From assembly GCA_018971525.1 (NCBI GenBank), contig JAGXAR010000018.1, positions 1 to 63,032 on the forward strand: a DNA stretch of 63,032 nt, written 5' to 3'. The stretch is from Nitrospirota bacterium. Lineage in GTDB: Bacteria; Nitrospirota; Nitrospiria; Nitrospirales; Nitrospiraceae. Every line of letters starts with the position of its first letter. The first letter of the stretch is position 1. Made by a program: the position numbers and the translations under genes. Shown here piece by piece: positions 1 to 8,872 of the stretch. The notes beneath the pieces are model-generated. The model did not search any database and was not told the DNA's origin. It was given only the letters and a program-made list of their open reading frames with translations.

Positions 1-493
1 GATGGTCCATCGCCCAGCCGACCACGAGGCGCGAGTACAGATCAAGGATCACGGCCAGGTAGAGCCAGCCCTCGGTGGTCCACACGTCGGTGAGGTCCCC
101 GGCCCAGACCCGATTCGGAGACTCGACCGTGAACTGGCGATTGAGGGTGTTCGCCGCTACGGGGAACCGATGCTGGGATTGGGTGGTGGCACGCCACTTT
201 TTCACGGTCTTGGCCCGAATGCCGTCCTGGCGCATCAGCCGGGCGACGCGATGCTCGCCGACACAGTGTCCCTGCTTAAGCAGGGCGTCCCAGATGCTGG
301 GACTGCCGTAGGTCTCGCGGGACTCTCGATGGATCACCCGGATGGCTGAGAGCACGGTCCGGGCAGACACCGAGCGGGGACTTTCAGGCCGTGAGCGCCA
401 CACGTAAGAGCCCGCCGCCGAGACGGCAAGGGCGCGGCACATCAGCCGGATCGGATAGCGACGGTCGTGCTCCTGGATCGCCCGGTATCTCAT
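1..493 (-). CDS. IS3-type transposase OrfB, DDE integrase core (partial)
   Basis: Reads from ATG at 493 to the left edge without a stop (about 164 codons). The N-terminal half has the HTH_21 pattern (RYPIRLMCRALAVSAAGSYVW, then RETYGSPSIWDALLKQG). The second half enters the rve catalytic core: NRVWAGDLTDVWTTEGWLYL carries the first catalytic Asp, followed by AVILDLYSRLVVGWAMD. The second Asp and the Glu lie outside the window. The frame stays open upstream of the ATG back to the slippery site in orfA, which supports production as an OrfAB frameshift protein. Confidence 0.85.
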   Translation of the reverse strand, partial: MRYRAIQEHDRRYPIRLMCRALAVSAAGSYVWRSRPESPRSVSARTVLSAIRVIHRESRETYGSPSIWDALLKQGHCVGEHRVARLMRQDGIRAKTVKKWRATTQSQHRFPVAANTLNRQFTVESPNRVWAGDLTDVWTTEGWLYLAVILDLYSRLVVGWAMDH

Positions 494-786
494 TTGGATT
501 CCCTCGCGAAGAACGCCGCCGCACGTCTTAAAAAATCCCGTACCTTCCGCAGCGTCTCGTTTTCTCGTGTGAGCCGTGTCAGCTCGTCCTGCTCGGCCCG
601 CACCGCCGGGCACATGCGGCCCTGGGATTCCACGTGTCGCTGCTCGCTCCTCCAGCGATACAGCACATGATCCGAAATTCCGAGCTCCCGCGCCACCTGG
701 GCCACCGGCCGGCCCGACTCCTGCGTGAGCCGGACCGCCTCGGACTTGAATGGGTCGGTCAATTGACGTCGCGTGGTGTCTGGCAT
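490..786 (-). CDS. IS3-type transposase OrfA (helix-turn-helix)
   Basis: 98 residues. Residues about 8-50 (FKSEAVRLTQ through SDHVLYRWRSE) form the HTH_Tnp_1 helix-turn-helix typical of IS3/IS911 OrfA, which binds the terminal repeats. Residues about 65-85 are a leucine-rich heptad stretch (LTRLTRENETLRKVRDFL), the usual OrfA/OrfAB dimerisation zipper. The stop codon overlaps the orfB start as ATGA. Within the zipper end, codons GAT TTT TTA contain a U UUU UUA heptamer in the correct phase for a -1 slip, so the active transposase is probably the OrfAB fusion and OrfA alone its regulator. Confidence 0.85.
   Translation of the reverse strand: MPDTTRRQLTDPFKSEAVRLTQESGRPVAQVARELGISDHVLYRWRSEQRHVESQGRMCPAVRAEQDELTRLTRENETLRKVRDFLRRAAAFFARESK
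529..535 (-). promoter_or_regulatory. probable programmed -1 frameshift site (U UUU UUA)
   Basis: On the minus strand orfA reads CGG GAT TTT TTA AGA. The heptamer T TTT TTA is phased exactly for a tandem -1 slip. After the slip the ribosome reads AAG ACG TGC and continues with no stop into the orfB frame through its ATG. Fusion by this route is the norm in the IS3 family. I did not identify a convincing stimulatory structure downstream. Confidence 0.6.
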
Positions 787-958
787 GCTGACCGCCGATT
801 TGATGATTCTCCCACTTATGGAGGTGTCTATGAAATCAGGGGAGGGTCAGAGTGCAACCAACCACCGCCACTACCTAACCAGTGTTCCTGGGATCTTTTC
901 AAATTGTTCTGGGTGTAGTGGCAACTCAGCCTCCCGCCCTCTTTGACGAGAAGGTGAT

Positions 959-2773
959 TTGCAAATCCGTGATAGACTCCCGGAAATGCCTGAACAATTG
1001 AGTGATGCGGAGCCACATCAAGGGCTCGATTGTGGAATCGGCGCATTTCTCTTCTTAGCCACAGCGGCAATCGTCGTATGGCAGAACTCGCGACTCGGAG
1101 TCCTTTGGGATCTCAGTTTTATCCTGGAGTACTCACATCGGATCTCTGTCGGTGACGTACCGTATCGCGACTTTCCGTTCCCCTATGCGCCGCTCACATT
1201 TCTAGCCCAGGCGGGAATCATCAAGTTAACCGGCCCCGTGTTCTGGCACCACACCGTCTACTGCGCTGTTGTCGGCGGGCTGGGAACAGTCTTGACATGG
1301 CGCATTCTGCTAAATCAGTTGCGCGACGCGATCTCTTCGGCTCGTCTGGTCGCGTTTCTGCTGGCCGTCCCTCTCACGATCCTTGGAATCTACTCTATCT
1401 ATCCCCATCCGTTTTACGATCCTGACTGCACCTTCGTGATTCTGATTTGCATTCTGTTGTTGCAGCGCTTGGAACAGTTGCGCTTTCCTGCGCTTCCCTC
1501 ATTTTTTACCGGCGCGCTATTAGTCGTGCCGTTGTTTTTTAAGCAGAATACTGGCATTGCATTTCTCGCTAGCGCAATGCTCGCCCTCGCGGGGCTGATC
1601 GTTATCGAAAGAGGGCGCCAGCGGCCGATCGGCAGTTATCTACTGTTGATTGCGGGCGCGGCCCTGGCTCTGGCTTTTGCGCTGCTGCTGATTCACTTCG
1701 TTGCTGGTCTCGGTAACTATCACCAATGGACCTTCCGTTTCGCGGCCGCGCGCCGGTTTCCTCCTTTCAAGGACATGATAGCGATCTATCGGGATCCTGC
1801 GTTGCTTTGGTGGTTCGTCGCATTCGCGGCCGGGGTGTTGGTGTTGTGGCTAGCGCGACCCCGAAGTCGTTTGCTGGTGGTGGTTGCCGGAGCCTTGATG
1901 TCTGCTCCGTTCATCTGGTCGATGATCTACCTACTGTTGGATCAGGACAGATCAGGGAGGGCGGAACGGTTGGTAGCGGTTTGGCCTCTTCTTTTGATCG
2001 TTTCTTTGATGCTTGCGCTTTTGACGTTGCGCCGACATTCGGGCGTGGCGCTAATCCTGCCCTTTATCCTGATCGGCACCGTCCATGGAGCATTTCTTTC
2101 TCAGCAACTCTGGGGATCGACTTATGCTCTTTGGCCGCTGCTGATGCTCTTACTAGCCGGCAACTTCACCGCGCTCGTCGGACTATTGAGGCAGCGATTC
2201 GATCGGGCATTGATTCCTCTGAGCACGCTACTGACGCTTTCACTGCTGGTGTCGGGTGCGTTTTATTTGCACTCGAATGCGCGGCTGGCCTATGCCGATC
2301 TTTCAAAAGGCAACTTGCACCATTCAGGGTTACCGGCACTCCAGGGCCTTTCGGTGCGCGGCTCGTGGATTCCAGAATTCGAAGAATTAGTAAGGTACGC
2401 CGATAGAAACATCCCGCGTGAAGATGGAATACTGATGCTTCCTGGCGAGGATCTTTTTTACTACGCGACGGGAAGACGACCACGCTTCCCGGTGCTGATG
2501 TTCGACCATACGATTAATCCCTACAGTCCCGAAGAGATCGTTGTGCAGGTGCACGCGCGTGATATTCGCTGGCTGATAATCAAGGATGCCATTCAACTCC
2601 AAGGACAGCCGCTAGAGAAGAAGGAGCATCTATTCGAGTTATTGCGTCAGGAGTTCAAGCGGGTCGACAGTCTAAGCAATTACGAAATCTATAGCCGAAT
2701 GATGCCGGGTGAGAAAGACAACGAGCAAGACGATGACCGCGATCAGAATGATGGGGATTCCAGTTCGCCGTGA
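959..2773 (+). CDS. GT-C fold integral membrane glycosyltransferase (GT39/PMT-like), specific role unknown
   Basis: 604 residues with about 11-12 hydrophobic segments between residues 25 and 450 and a soluble C-terminal domain of about 150 residues, the plan of GT-C enzymes that use polyprenyl-phosphate sugars at the outer face of the inner membrane. The first loop holds GDVPYRDFPFPYAPLTFL, a motif seen in PMT_2-like proteins, with an acidic residue where the catalytic Asp is expected. The TTG start has AAGGTG five bases upstream; an ATG at 986 is the alternative. Sequence similarity is too weak for me to give an acceptor. The acidic tail (KDNEQDDDRDQNDGDSSS) is unusual and may be low-complexity extension. 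Confidence 0.6.
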   Translation: MQIRDRLPEMPEQLSDAEPHQGLDCGIGAFLFLATAAIVVWQNSRLGVLWDLSFILEYSHRISVGDVPYRDFPFPYAPLTFLAQAGIIKLTGPVFWHHTVYCAVVGGLGTVLTWRILLNQLRDAISSARLVAFLLAVPLTILGIYSIYPHPFYDPDCTFVILICILLLQRLEQLRFPALPSFFTGALLVVPLFFKQNTGIAFLASAMLALAGLIVIERGRQRPIGSYLLLIAGAALALAFALLLIHFVAGLGNYHQWTFRFAAARRFPPFKDMIAIYRDPALLWWFVAFAAGVLVLWLARPRSRLLVVVAGALMSAPFIWSMIYLLLDQDRSGRAERLVAVWPLLLIVSLMLALLTLRRHSGVALILPFILIGTVHGAFLSQQLWGSTYALWPLLMLLLAGNFTALVGLLRQRFDRALIPLSTLLTLSLLVSGAFYLHSNARLAYADLSKGNLHHSGLPALQGLSVRGSWIPEFEELVRYADRNIPREDGILMLPGEDLFYYATGRRPRFPVLMFDHTINPYSPEEIVVQVHARDIRWLIIKDAIQLQGQPLEKKEHLFELLRQEFKRVDSLSNYEIYSRMMPGEKDNEQDDDRDQNDGDSSSP

Positions 2774-2900
2774 TCCTTGACGAGCACAAATGACGGGCCG
2801 ATAGCCTTTCAAGAAATGTGGTTTCGGTTGTTTCAGTCGGTTCTGACCAGTCATATGAGAGTTACTGTGGAAGCCAAATCATGAGAGTTTCCAGGGATTA

Positions 2901-2916
2901 CGTACTCATGAGTACG
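2901..2916. promoter_or_regulatory. 16-bp perfect palindrome upstream of the PilZ gene (candidate operator)
   Basis: CGTACTCATGAGTACG is its own reverse complement and lies 104 bases ahead of the PilZ-domain gene. It is compact and has no spacer, as in sites for dimeric regulators. No regulator is assigned and it could be chance. Confidence 0.3.
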
Positions 2917-3019
2917 GTCTCTCCTTGAGTCCATTTTCATTTTGTGGTACATGACACAGCCACAAAGCTGCGATCCAGCGGCCACTATCCCAACACGGTA
3001 AAGTCAGAAGCCCTTCAAT

Positions 3020-3415
3020 ATGCCTCGGCTGTTTATTGAACATCGGATAGCACCGCGTGGCATGGTGAAAGGCGGGCTTGCTTCATTTATTTCACCGCTA
3101 GATCGCGAATTCTCAGAAGGAGATGCAGTCCTCCTCAATGTCTCTCTCAAGGGGTGTCAACTGCACTCTGAACAGATGCTCCCGATGGATCAGCCTTATC
3201 AGCTTATTGTTTATGTTCCACCCCATCCAAGTCCTATTCTGATACACACGGCTATAACGCGGTGGAGTCGAGGCTATCTCCACGGGATTAGCTTTCTCGA
3301 CCTTGCGCCATCGTCCGAGCTCAAGCTCAAAGAGGTAGTCCAGCAAATTCCTGTCACACCTTGGGTACTGAGCAGCTTTCAGTTCGGGATGTGGTCCAGC
3401 CGCTCATTCCTTTAA
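3020..3415 (+). CDS. PilZ domain protein (probable c-di-GMP receptor)
   Basis: 131 residues. PilZ signature elements are present: an arginine pair in HRIAPR (about residues 8-13) standing for the RxxxR loop, and NVSLKGC (about residues 46-52) for the [DN]xSxxG strand. The rest fits the six-stranded barrel, with YQLIVYVPP and ITRWSRGYLHGISFLDL as typical later strands. Family members bind cyclic di-GMP and regulate motility, secretion or polysaccharide synthesis; the neighbouring glycosyltransferase makes a polysaccharide link possible but unproven. The arginine spacing (HRIAPR) is slightly irregular, so nucleotide binding is not certain. Confidence 0.65.
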   Translation: MPRLFIEHRIAPRGMVKGGLASFISPLDREFSEGDAVLLNVSLKGCQLHSEQMLPMDQPYQLIVYVPPHPSPILIHTAITRWSRGYLHGISFLDLAPSSELKLKEVVQQIPVTPWVLSSFQFGMWSSRSFL

Positions 3416-3609
3416 TACGCTCACAACCTTGCTTCACCAGTGACTCATGCTTAGATTCCCGCCGTGGGTCTTAGGCCCCATGTTGGACCGCTCACTTGAC
3501 AGTTACTTGACAATCCAGCCTAAACAGACACCCGAGGGGTGGTAATTGGTGTTCAAAACGTTGGGGTAGAAACGCGGTAAGCGCCTTGATAGGAGCGGGG
3601 AACGTGAGG

Positions 3610-3696
3610 TGGTGCCGAAGGCGGGATTTGAACCCGCACACCCTTGCGGGCGCTAGACCCTGAATCTAGTGCGTCTGCCAGTTTCGCCACTTCGGC
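3610..3696 (-). tRNA. tRNA-Leu (anticodon CAG)
   Basis: The minus strand folds as a class II tRNA: acceptor stem GCCGAAG paired with CTTCGGC, anticodon stem-loop CTAGA-TTCAGGG-TCTAG giving anticodon CAG, a long variable arm (CGCCCGCAAGGGTG), the T-arm GCGGGTTCAAATCCCGC, discriminator A and an encoded CCA (3610-3612). It lies between the PilZ gene and the helicase-like gene. Confidence 0.95.
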
Positions 3697-3759
3697 ATAT
3701 CGATGTGAAAGGCGGATTATCCTGAATTATTGAGGTCCCCGTCAAGCAAGCGGCTTAAA

Positions 3760-5250
3760 TTACTTAAGTTGCGACTCGCGTGAGGCCCACAGTCCGGCCG
3801 CCGCGATGTCGCGCTGGTCGCCGCTGATCACGATCCGTTCGCGGACGAGCCCGGCGGCGGCGAGCAACGGAGCCGCCGGGCTCCACGGCGCCTCATCGGC
3901 GATCAAGACATCAAACCGGACGCGACTGAACAGGGGATCGCTCAGTACTCGCGATGCGGTAGTGACCACGAGCCGCCGATTCTGAATGAAGGCCTGGCGG
4001 TTTGTGTCTTCCTCGGCTGCGAGCAATTCCCGGATCTTCTTCGTCCCACCCAGCCGGACAATCTCTTCTTTTAATTCGTCAAACTCCGGCCGCATGTCTT
4101 TCGGCACAGCGGCCTCCGGCACGAGTTCATCGATGCGCGCCTTGGCGACATCGAGTTCCCCCCTTAGTTCAACACACTGGCTCTCATACAGTTCAAGATA
4201 TTGATGCAGAGACTCGACGTTTTTCCCGACGGCCTGCAGGCTGAGTCGTCGCAAGAGCGGGAGGTTCTCATACTCACCCAGAGTGGCATTCACCTCTTTG
4301 ATCTTGGCCTGTAGGTCGGTGACCTGCGTCAGCAATCGCCATTCCAGGAGGCGCACTTCATCGAGATCCTTTTGCTTCTGCCCCTTGTACGCCAGTACGG
4401 GCGTCAGTTCTCTGAATCGATCGTACTTGCGCCGGAGCGCGGCCTTTTCTGCACGCGATTTGGCATAGAACTGGTGCATCTGCGCTTCGAACCCCAGCTC
4501 CTGAATCCCGATGCCCTCGATCTGCTGGGCCAAAGCCATCTCATAGCGACTCACCCAGGTCTTATACATGAGCCCCACGGCTTTCATGGCTCGCGCGATA
4601 CTTCCGACGAGTGCATCCGCCGCCTGGTGATCAGGACAGACCACCAGGATGAGCTTATTCGCGCGAATCAGTTCGATCGCCAGCACGGCCAATCGCTGTC
4701 GTCGCACCGAAAGCTCGTCCGACCAGACGGTCGTAAGGATTGAGGAGCCGGCGCCTGCCCCGGAAAGTTCCCCCGCTCCCGTCGGTGCCTCGAGGAGGGG
4801 AGCCAAGCGGTCTGCCGGACCGAGGCGATAGGCATCGGGCTGCGCGAGCATGTCACGCAGCCTCTTGGCCGACGTGGCCAGAAACCCAGCCCGATCGGGA
4901 ACCACAGTCGCGTTAGCACAGGACTGTCCGATGGCATCGAATGTCTGCACGAACACCACATTGCCTTGTCCGCCTAACACGATGCCTTCGGTTGGCTCCA
5001 TGTCGTCCGGAGGGATAATCGAGATAGGGGTGTCATGTTCGAGGAACGAGCCGGGCGGGAGCGTCAGCTCATACAGATGAAGCGTGCCGATGCTGTGCTT
5101 AAGTCCGCATGTGACATGAAGAATTGGCTGATCGAGCTCGGCGCCGCTCACCCGTTTCTGTTCGGATTCAAGCCGGAGCGCCCATGTTTCGAGAAGGTCT
5201 CGTGCGGTCATAAGGTCCTTGGAAGGTTGCCCTCGTATAGCGGTCGCCAT
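3760..5250 (-). CDS. helicase-like ATPase protein (UPF1/Dna2-type RecA1 remnant with coiled coil)
   Basis: 496 residues. The C-terminal part carries DEAD-like and SF1 motifs: RRLVVTTASRVLSD (motif Ic/Ia region), FDVLIADEAPWSP (Walker B DEA, about residue 449) and RIVISGDQRD (motif III, about residue 476). The middle (about 230-400) is highly charged and helical, likely a coiled coil inserted in the first RecA domain as in Dna2/Senataxin helicases. Where the Walker A should be, the protein reads EAPTGAGELSGAGAGS with no GKT. The second RecA domain with motifs IV-VI is absent. This is therefore probably not an active helicase by itself. It is a single gene, convergent with tRNA-Leu side genes and divergent from rplI. 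Confidence 0.5.
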   Translation of the reverse strand: MATAIRGQPSKDLMTARDLLETWALRLESEQKRVSGAELDQPILHVTCGLKHSIGTLHLYELTLPPGSFLEHDTPISIIPPDDMEPTEGIVLGGQGNVVFVQTFDAIGQSCANATVVPDRAGFLATSAKRLRDMLAQPDAYRLGPADRLAPLLEAPTGAGELSGAGAGSSILTTVWSDELSVRRQRLAVLAIELIRANKLILVVCPDHQAADALVGSIARAMKAVGLMYKTWVSRYEMALAQQIEGIGIQELGFEAQMHQFYAKSRAEKAALRRKYDRFRELTPVLAYKGQKQKDLDEVRLLEWRLLTQVTDLQAKIKEVNATLGEYENLPLLRRLSLQAVGKNVESLHQYLELYESQCVELRGELDVAKARIDELVPEAAVPKDMRPEFDELKEEIVRLGGTKKIRELLAAEEDTNRQAFIQNRRLVVTTASRVLSDPLFSRVRFDVLIADEAPWSPAAPLLAAAGLVRERIVISGDQRDIAAAGLWASRESQLK

Positions 5251-5414
5251 AATACGGTCGGCCCATTACACCTGTCCAGCCTGTCTTAGGGTACCCTCCA
5301 ATTTATGATCGCCCCGCGACCGTAACCAAGGGAACATCTTCCGCATATTGCGAATTGACTTTTTGCTGGCCCCCCAGTATCCTCTTTTCCTTTCCAACAG
5401 AAGGAGTTAGGTGT

Positions 5415-5888
5415 ATGAAGGTCATTCTACAAGAAACGATGGACGGGGTCGGACATCTCGGCGATCTGCTCGATGTCAAAGCCGGGTATGCACGGAACTT
5501 TCTGCTCCCGCGCAAAAAAGCGGTGCTGGCCGATAGTCGCAGCATCAAGGCCTTTGAGCATATCAAGCGTGTAGCCGGCGAACGGGCGAAAAAAGAAAAG
5601 CTGGAGATCGAAACCCACGCCAAGAGCATCTCAGCCGTTTCCCTCACGGTGCAGGCCCAGGTCGGCAAGGACGACAAGATGTTCGGGTCGGTCACGGTCA
5701 AAGACATTGCAGAAGAATTGGCGGAAAAGGGATTTACGGTGGATCGGCGCAAGATCCAGCTGGACCACCCGATCAAGGAACTCGGCACCTTCACTGTGCC
5801 GATCAAGCTGCCACGGGACGTGACCGCAACCGTGATGATCCACGTCGTGAAGAAACAGGAAGCCGAAACGGCCCCCGCCGAGGCCTAA
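5415..5888 (+). CDS. rplI: 50S ribosomal protein L9
   Basis: 157 residues beginning [20 protein letters not shown], the N-terminal L9 domain that binds 23S rRNA, with the signature [14 protein letters not shown] near residue 24-37, then the long connecting helix ([20 protein letters not shown]) and the C-terminal domain ending with [19 protein letters not shown]. Length is slightly above the usual 148-150 because of a short Ala/Glu tail. The start is fixed by AAGGAG at 5401-5406, eight bases before the ATG; the frame is open further upstream but without homology. The stop is followed after two bases by glyA, so the two are probably cotranscribed. Confidence 0.97.
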   Translation: MKVILQETMDGVGHLGDLLDVKAGYARNFLLPRKKAVLADSRSIKAFEHIKRVAGERAKKEKLEIETHAKSISAVSLTVQAQVGKDDKMFGSVTVKDIAEELAEKGFTVDRRKIQLDHPIKELGTFTVPIKLPRDVTATVMIHVVKKQEAETAPAEA

Positions 5889-5890
5889 CG

Positions 5891-7168
5891 ATGGAACGAG
5901 CTGTGATGAAAGATGCGGTAGGTTCTTTAGACGCACTGAAGGCCACAGACCCGGATGTCTATGCCGCGATCGCGGCCGAGGAAGAGCGACAGCATGACAA
6001 ACTGCTTCTGATCGCCTCGGAGAACTTCGCCAGCCCCGCCGTCCTGGCCGCTCAGGGATCCCTCCTGACCAATAAGTACGCCGAAGGGTACCCGGGAAAA
6101 CGGTACTACGGCGGGTGCCAGTATGTGGACATCGTGGAGAATCTCGCCATCGAGCGGTGTAAGCAGATTTTCGGCGCGGAGCATGTGAACGTGCAACCGC
6201 ACTCTGGGTCCCAGGCCAACATGGCGGCCTACCTGTCCGTGCTGAAAGCCGGCGACACCATCCTGGGCATGGACCTCGCCCAAGGCGGTCACCTCACCCA
6301 CGGCAGCAAGGTCAATTTTTCAGGGATCCTGTTCCGTGCGTTCTCCTACGGCGTGGACCGTGAGACTGAAACCATCAACTATGATGCGGTGCAGAAATTG
6401 GCGGAGGAATGCCGGCCACGCATGCTCGTCGTGGGCGCCAGTGCCTATGCGCGCACCCTGGATTTTCCACGATTCCAACAGATCGCCAAGTCAGTCGGCG
6501 CCTATCTGATGGTCGACATCGCCCACATCGCTGGTCTGATCGCTGCGGGGCTCCATCCGAATCCTGTTCCCTACGCCGATTTTGTCACCACCACGACCCA
6601 CAAGACCCTGCGTGGACCTCGTGGTGGCGTCGTGATGTGCAAGGCTGAGCATGCCAAAGCGGTCGACAAATTTATCTTCCCGGGGATGCAAGGCGGCCCC
6701 TTGATGCATGTGATCGCGGCCAAGGCCGTCGCCTTCAAGGAAGCCCTCTCACCGGCTTTCACACGGTACCAACAGCAGGTCATCGCCAATGCGAAGGTGC
6801 TCGCCCAAGGACTCCTCGACCGTGGCTACAAGATTGTGTCGGGCGGCACGGATACTCATCTCATGCTGGTGAATCTGACCAACAAAGGCCTTACCGGCAA
6901 GGAAGCAGACGCAGCCTTGGACGCCGCCGGCATCATTGTGAATAAGAACGCCGTGCCCTACGACGAGAAACCGCCGGCCGTGGCCAGTGGCATTCGACTC
7001 GGAACTCCGATTGTCTCCACCCGTGGGATGCGGGAAGCAGAGATGAAAGAGATTGTGGACTTGATCGACCGGGTACTGCAGCAGCGGCAAGACCCCACGG
7101 CCCTCGAGGAAGTTCGCACTCAGGCCAAAGCGCTCTGCAGCCGCTTTCCGATCTTTCACACCTACTAA
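5891..7168 (+). CDS. glyA: serine hydroxymethyltransferase
   Basis: 425 residues, full length. Converts serine and tetrahydrofolate to glycine and 5,10-methylene-THF in the cytoplasm with pyridoxal phosphate. The Schiff-base lysine is K238 in [14 protein letters not shown]; the N-terminal SENFAS, the GGCQYVD and the HSGSQAN (cofactor phosphate) motifs are all intact, as is the C-terminal [15 protein letters not shown]. Start is ATG at 5891; a second ATG at 5906 is possible since family members usually begin nearer [10 protein letters not shown]. It sits directly after rplI and 29 bases before nrdR, an arrangement that links translation, one-carbon and nucleotide metabolism genes. Confidence 0.97.
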   Translation: MERAVMKDAVGSLDALKATDPDVYAAIAAEEERQHDKLLLIASENFASPAVLAAQGSLLTNKYAEGYPGKRYYGGCQYVDIVENLAIERCKQIFGAEHVNVQPHSGSQANMAAYLSVLKAGDTILGMDLAQGGHLTHGSKVNFSGILFRAFSYGVDRETETINYDAVQKLAEECRPRMLVVGASAYARTLDFPRFQQIAKSVGAYLMVDIAHIAGLIAAGLHPNPVPYADFVTTTTHKTLRGPRGGVVMCKAEHAKAVDKFIFPGMQGGPLMHVIAAKAVAFKEALSPAFTRYQQQVIANAKVLAQGLLDRGYKIVSGGTDTHLMLVNLTNKGLTGKEADAALDAAGIIVNKNAVPYDEKPPAVASGIRLGTPIVSTRGMREAEMKEIVDLIDRVLQQRQDPTALEEVRTQAKALCSRFPIFHTY

Positions 7169-7197
7169 ACGCGTCAGACGGGGCAGGATCACCGCCT

Positions 7198-7662
7198 GTG
7201 AAATGTCCGTTCTGCGATGAACTCGAAGACAAGGTCGTAGACTCGCGCATGGCGAAGGAGGGCGAGGTTATTCGCCGCCGGCGCGAATGCCTCGGCTGCA
7301 AGCGTCGTTACACCACCTACGAACGCGTCGAAGAAATCCTCCCCATGGTCGTGAAAAAGGACGGCCGCCGGGAGTCGTTCGACCGTACCAAGATTCTCGC
7401 CGGTCTCAAGAAGGCCTGCGAAAAACGGCCCATCAGTACCGCCACTATCGAAGCGGTGACGGATCGCATCGAGAAACGCATTCAGGAAATGGGTGAAACC
7501 GAAATCGAAAGCCGGATCGTAGGCGAAGAATTGATGAAAGAGCTTCATCAACTGGATCAGGTCGCATATGTTCGCTTTGCGTCTGTCTACCGCGAGTTCA
7601 AAGACATTGACCAGTTCATGGACGAGCTGAGAACGTTGGCCCAGCAACGCCGCGAGCGGTGA
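7198..7662 (+). CDS. nrdR: transcriptional repressor NrdR
   Basis: 154 residues from a GTG start. N-terminal zinc ribbon: CPFC (residues 3-6) and CLGC (about 31-34), followed by the DNA-binding [11 protein letters not shown]. Residues about 49-140 are the ATP-cone domain ([20 protein letters not shown] ... [16 protein letters not shown]) that senses ATP/dATP. The family represses ribonucleotide reductase genes by binding NrdR boxes; no such gene or obvious box pair is in this window. Length matches the family norm of about 150. Confidence 0.95.
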   Translation: MKCPFCDELEDKVVDSRMAKEGEVIRRRRECLGCKRRYTTYERVEEILPMVVKKDGRRESFDRTKILAGLKKACEKRPISTATIEAVTDRIEKRIQEMGETEIESRIVGEELMKELHQLDQVAYVRFASVYREFKDIDQFMDELRTLAQQRRER

Positions 7663-7762
7663 AGGCCGCGGGACCCGTCCTCTCTCCTCATCGTTCTCTC
7701 CATGTCCTTCCGCGTTGGTCGGTCAACAACATCGTGCAATTTCTCAGCGAGTAGGCGTCAAT

Positions 7763-8872
7763 ATGCCGACAATCCAGGCCAAGTCTCACAGGCGACCACG
7801 CAAGACCGGAGCGCCCAGCGGCACACACGTCGCGATCATCGGCGCAGGCCGCGGCGGCACGGCGCTCATGGAAATCTTTGCGACAGACCCGCTGGTGCAA
7901 ATCGTGGGCGTGGCCGAAGTCCAGAAAAGCGCCCCCGGCATTGCACTGGCAAAACGGCTGGGCATCCCCGTGACCCGCGATTACCGGCGACTCTTAGACC
8001 TCGAACGCGTGGATCTCATCATCGACGTGTCGGGCAATGCCAAAGTTTGGGAGTTGCTCCAAGACTTCCACCGGATGGGCGTCACGATCATCGGCGGGGC
8101 AAGCGCCAAATTCATGTGGGAACTCATCGAGGCCCGCATCCGCGCCACGGCAGAGATCGAGAAAACCTTGAATAAATACCAATCGCTCTATCGACTGTAT
8201 GTCAAGGAGACGGGTGTGGCAGTGACGGAGGAACGGACACGTATTGCCTGCGAAATGCACGACGGCCTCGTGCAGAGTTTAGCCGGGGTGAATTTCAAAC
8301 TGGATCTGAGCCAGCAACTGATTCGGAAGGATCCGAAAGCCAGTCTGGCCACCTTGCGCGAGAGCAAAGCCCAACTGAAGCTGGCCATCCAGGAGGCGCG
8401 GCAAGTCATTTTTAATCTCCGCCCGCTTCACTACGATAAGATGGAGCTGCTCCCAGCCCTCACCAACTATCTCACCTCGTACGAGACCCAGTATCACATC
8501 AAGACAGAGTTCCGCGTATCCGGCGATGAACAGATCCTGTTTCCGCGCACCAAGATCTTCCTGTTTCGCATCGTGCAAGAAGCCCTCAGCAACGTGCAGA
8601 AACACGCGAAAGCGACTCAGGTAACCGTGGGACTGGACATCGACTTCGAACGCCTTCGGGTCACCATCGGGGATAACGGCGTGGGATTCGATATGGACAC
8701 CGTGCTGCGTGACCCGGACAAATGGGATCACTTCGGGATTCGCGGGATCCTGGAGCGGGCTCGACTCGTGGGCGGTGAAGGCAAGATCGAGTCTAAGAAA
8801 GGGCGTGGCACGACGATCGTCGTCGACATCCCGCTGGTGAAAAAGGAGACGACACCCCATGGAGAAGATTAA
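7763..8872 (+). CDS. NarX/DegS-type sensor histidine kinase with N-terminal Rossmann domain
   Basis: 369 residues from ATG 7763. Residues about 20-120 form a dinucleotide-binding Rossmann fold (THVAIIGAGRGGTALMEIF, GxGxxG at 27-32; later LIIDVSGNAKVWELL), resembling Gfo/Idh/MocA or homoserine dehydrogenase N-domains. A helical linker (about 120-155) leads to a HisKA_3 dimerisation domain with the phospho-acceptor H166 in ACEMHDGLVQ, then an HATPase_c domain with N-box EALSNVQKHAKA (273-284), G1 box GDNGVGFD (303-310) and G2 FGIRGILERA (324-333). No membrane segment, so it is cytoplasmic. It overlaps the response regulator by 14 bases. The ligand of the Rossmann domain (NAD(P), nucleotide or metabolite) is inferred, not shown. 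Confidence 0.85.
   Translation: MPTIQAKSHRRPRKTGAPSGTHVAIIGAGRGGTALMEIFATDPLVQIVGVAEVQKSAPGIALAKRLGIPVTRDYRRLLDLERVDLIIDVSGNAKVWELLQDFHRMGVTIIGGASAKFMWELIEARIRATAEIEKTLNKYQSLYRLYVKETGVAVTEERTRIACEMHDGLVQSLAGVNFKLDLSQQLIRKDPKASLATLRESKAQLKLAIQEARQVIFNLRPLHYDKMELLPALTNYLTSYETQYHIKTEFRVSGDEQILFPRTKIFLFRIVQEALSNVQKHAKATQVTVGLDIDFERLRVTIGDNGVGFDMDTVLRDPDKWDHFGIRGILERARLVGGEGKIESKKGRGTTIVVDIPLVKKETTPHGED

Larger units (their letters stand above)
1..838 (-). mobile_element. IS3-family insertion sequence, partial (runs off the left edge)
   Basis: Two consecutive minus-strand reading frames have the layout of an IS3 element: a small helix-turn-helix OrfA and a DDE integrase-like OrfB, joined at an ATGA overlap and by a slippery heptamer. 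The outer boundary at about 838 is a guess from the sequence TGATTTCATAGACACC read on the minus strand, which starts with TGA and lies about 50 bases ahead of orfA, as expected for an IS3 terminal repeat. The other end is outside the window, so neither the inverted repeat pair nor a target duplication can be checked. Confidence 0.8.
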
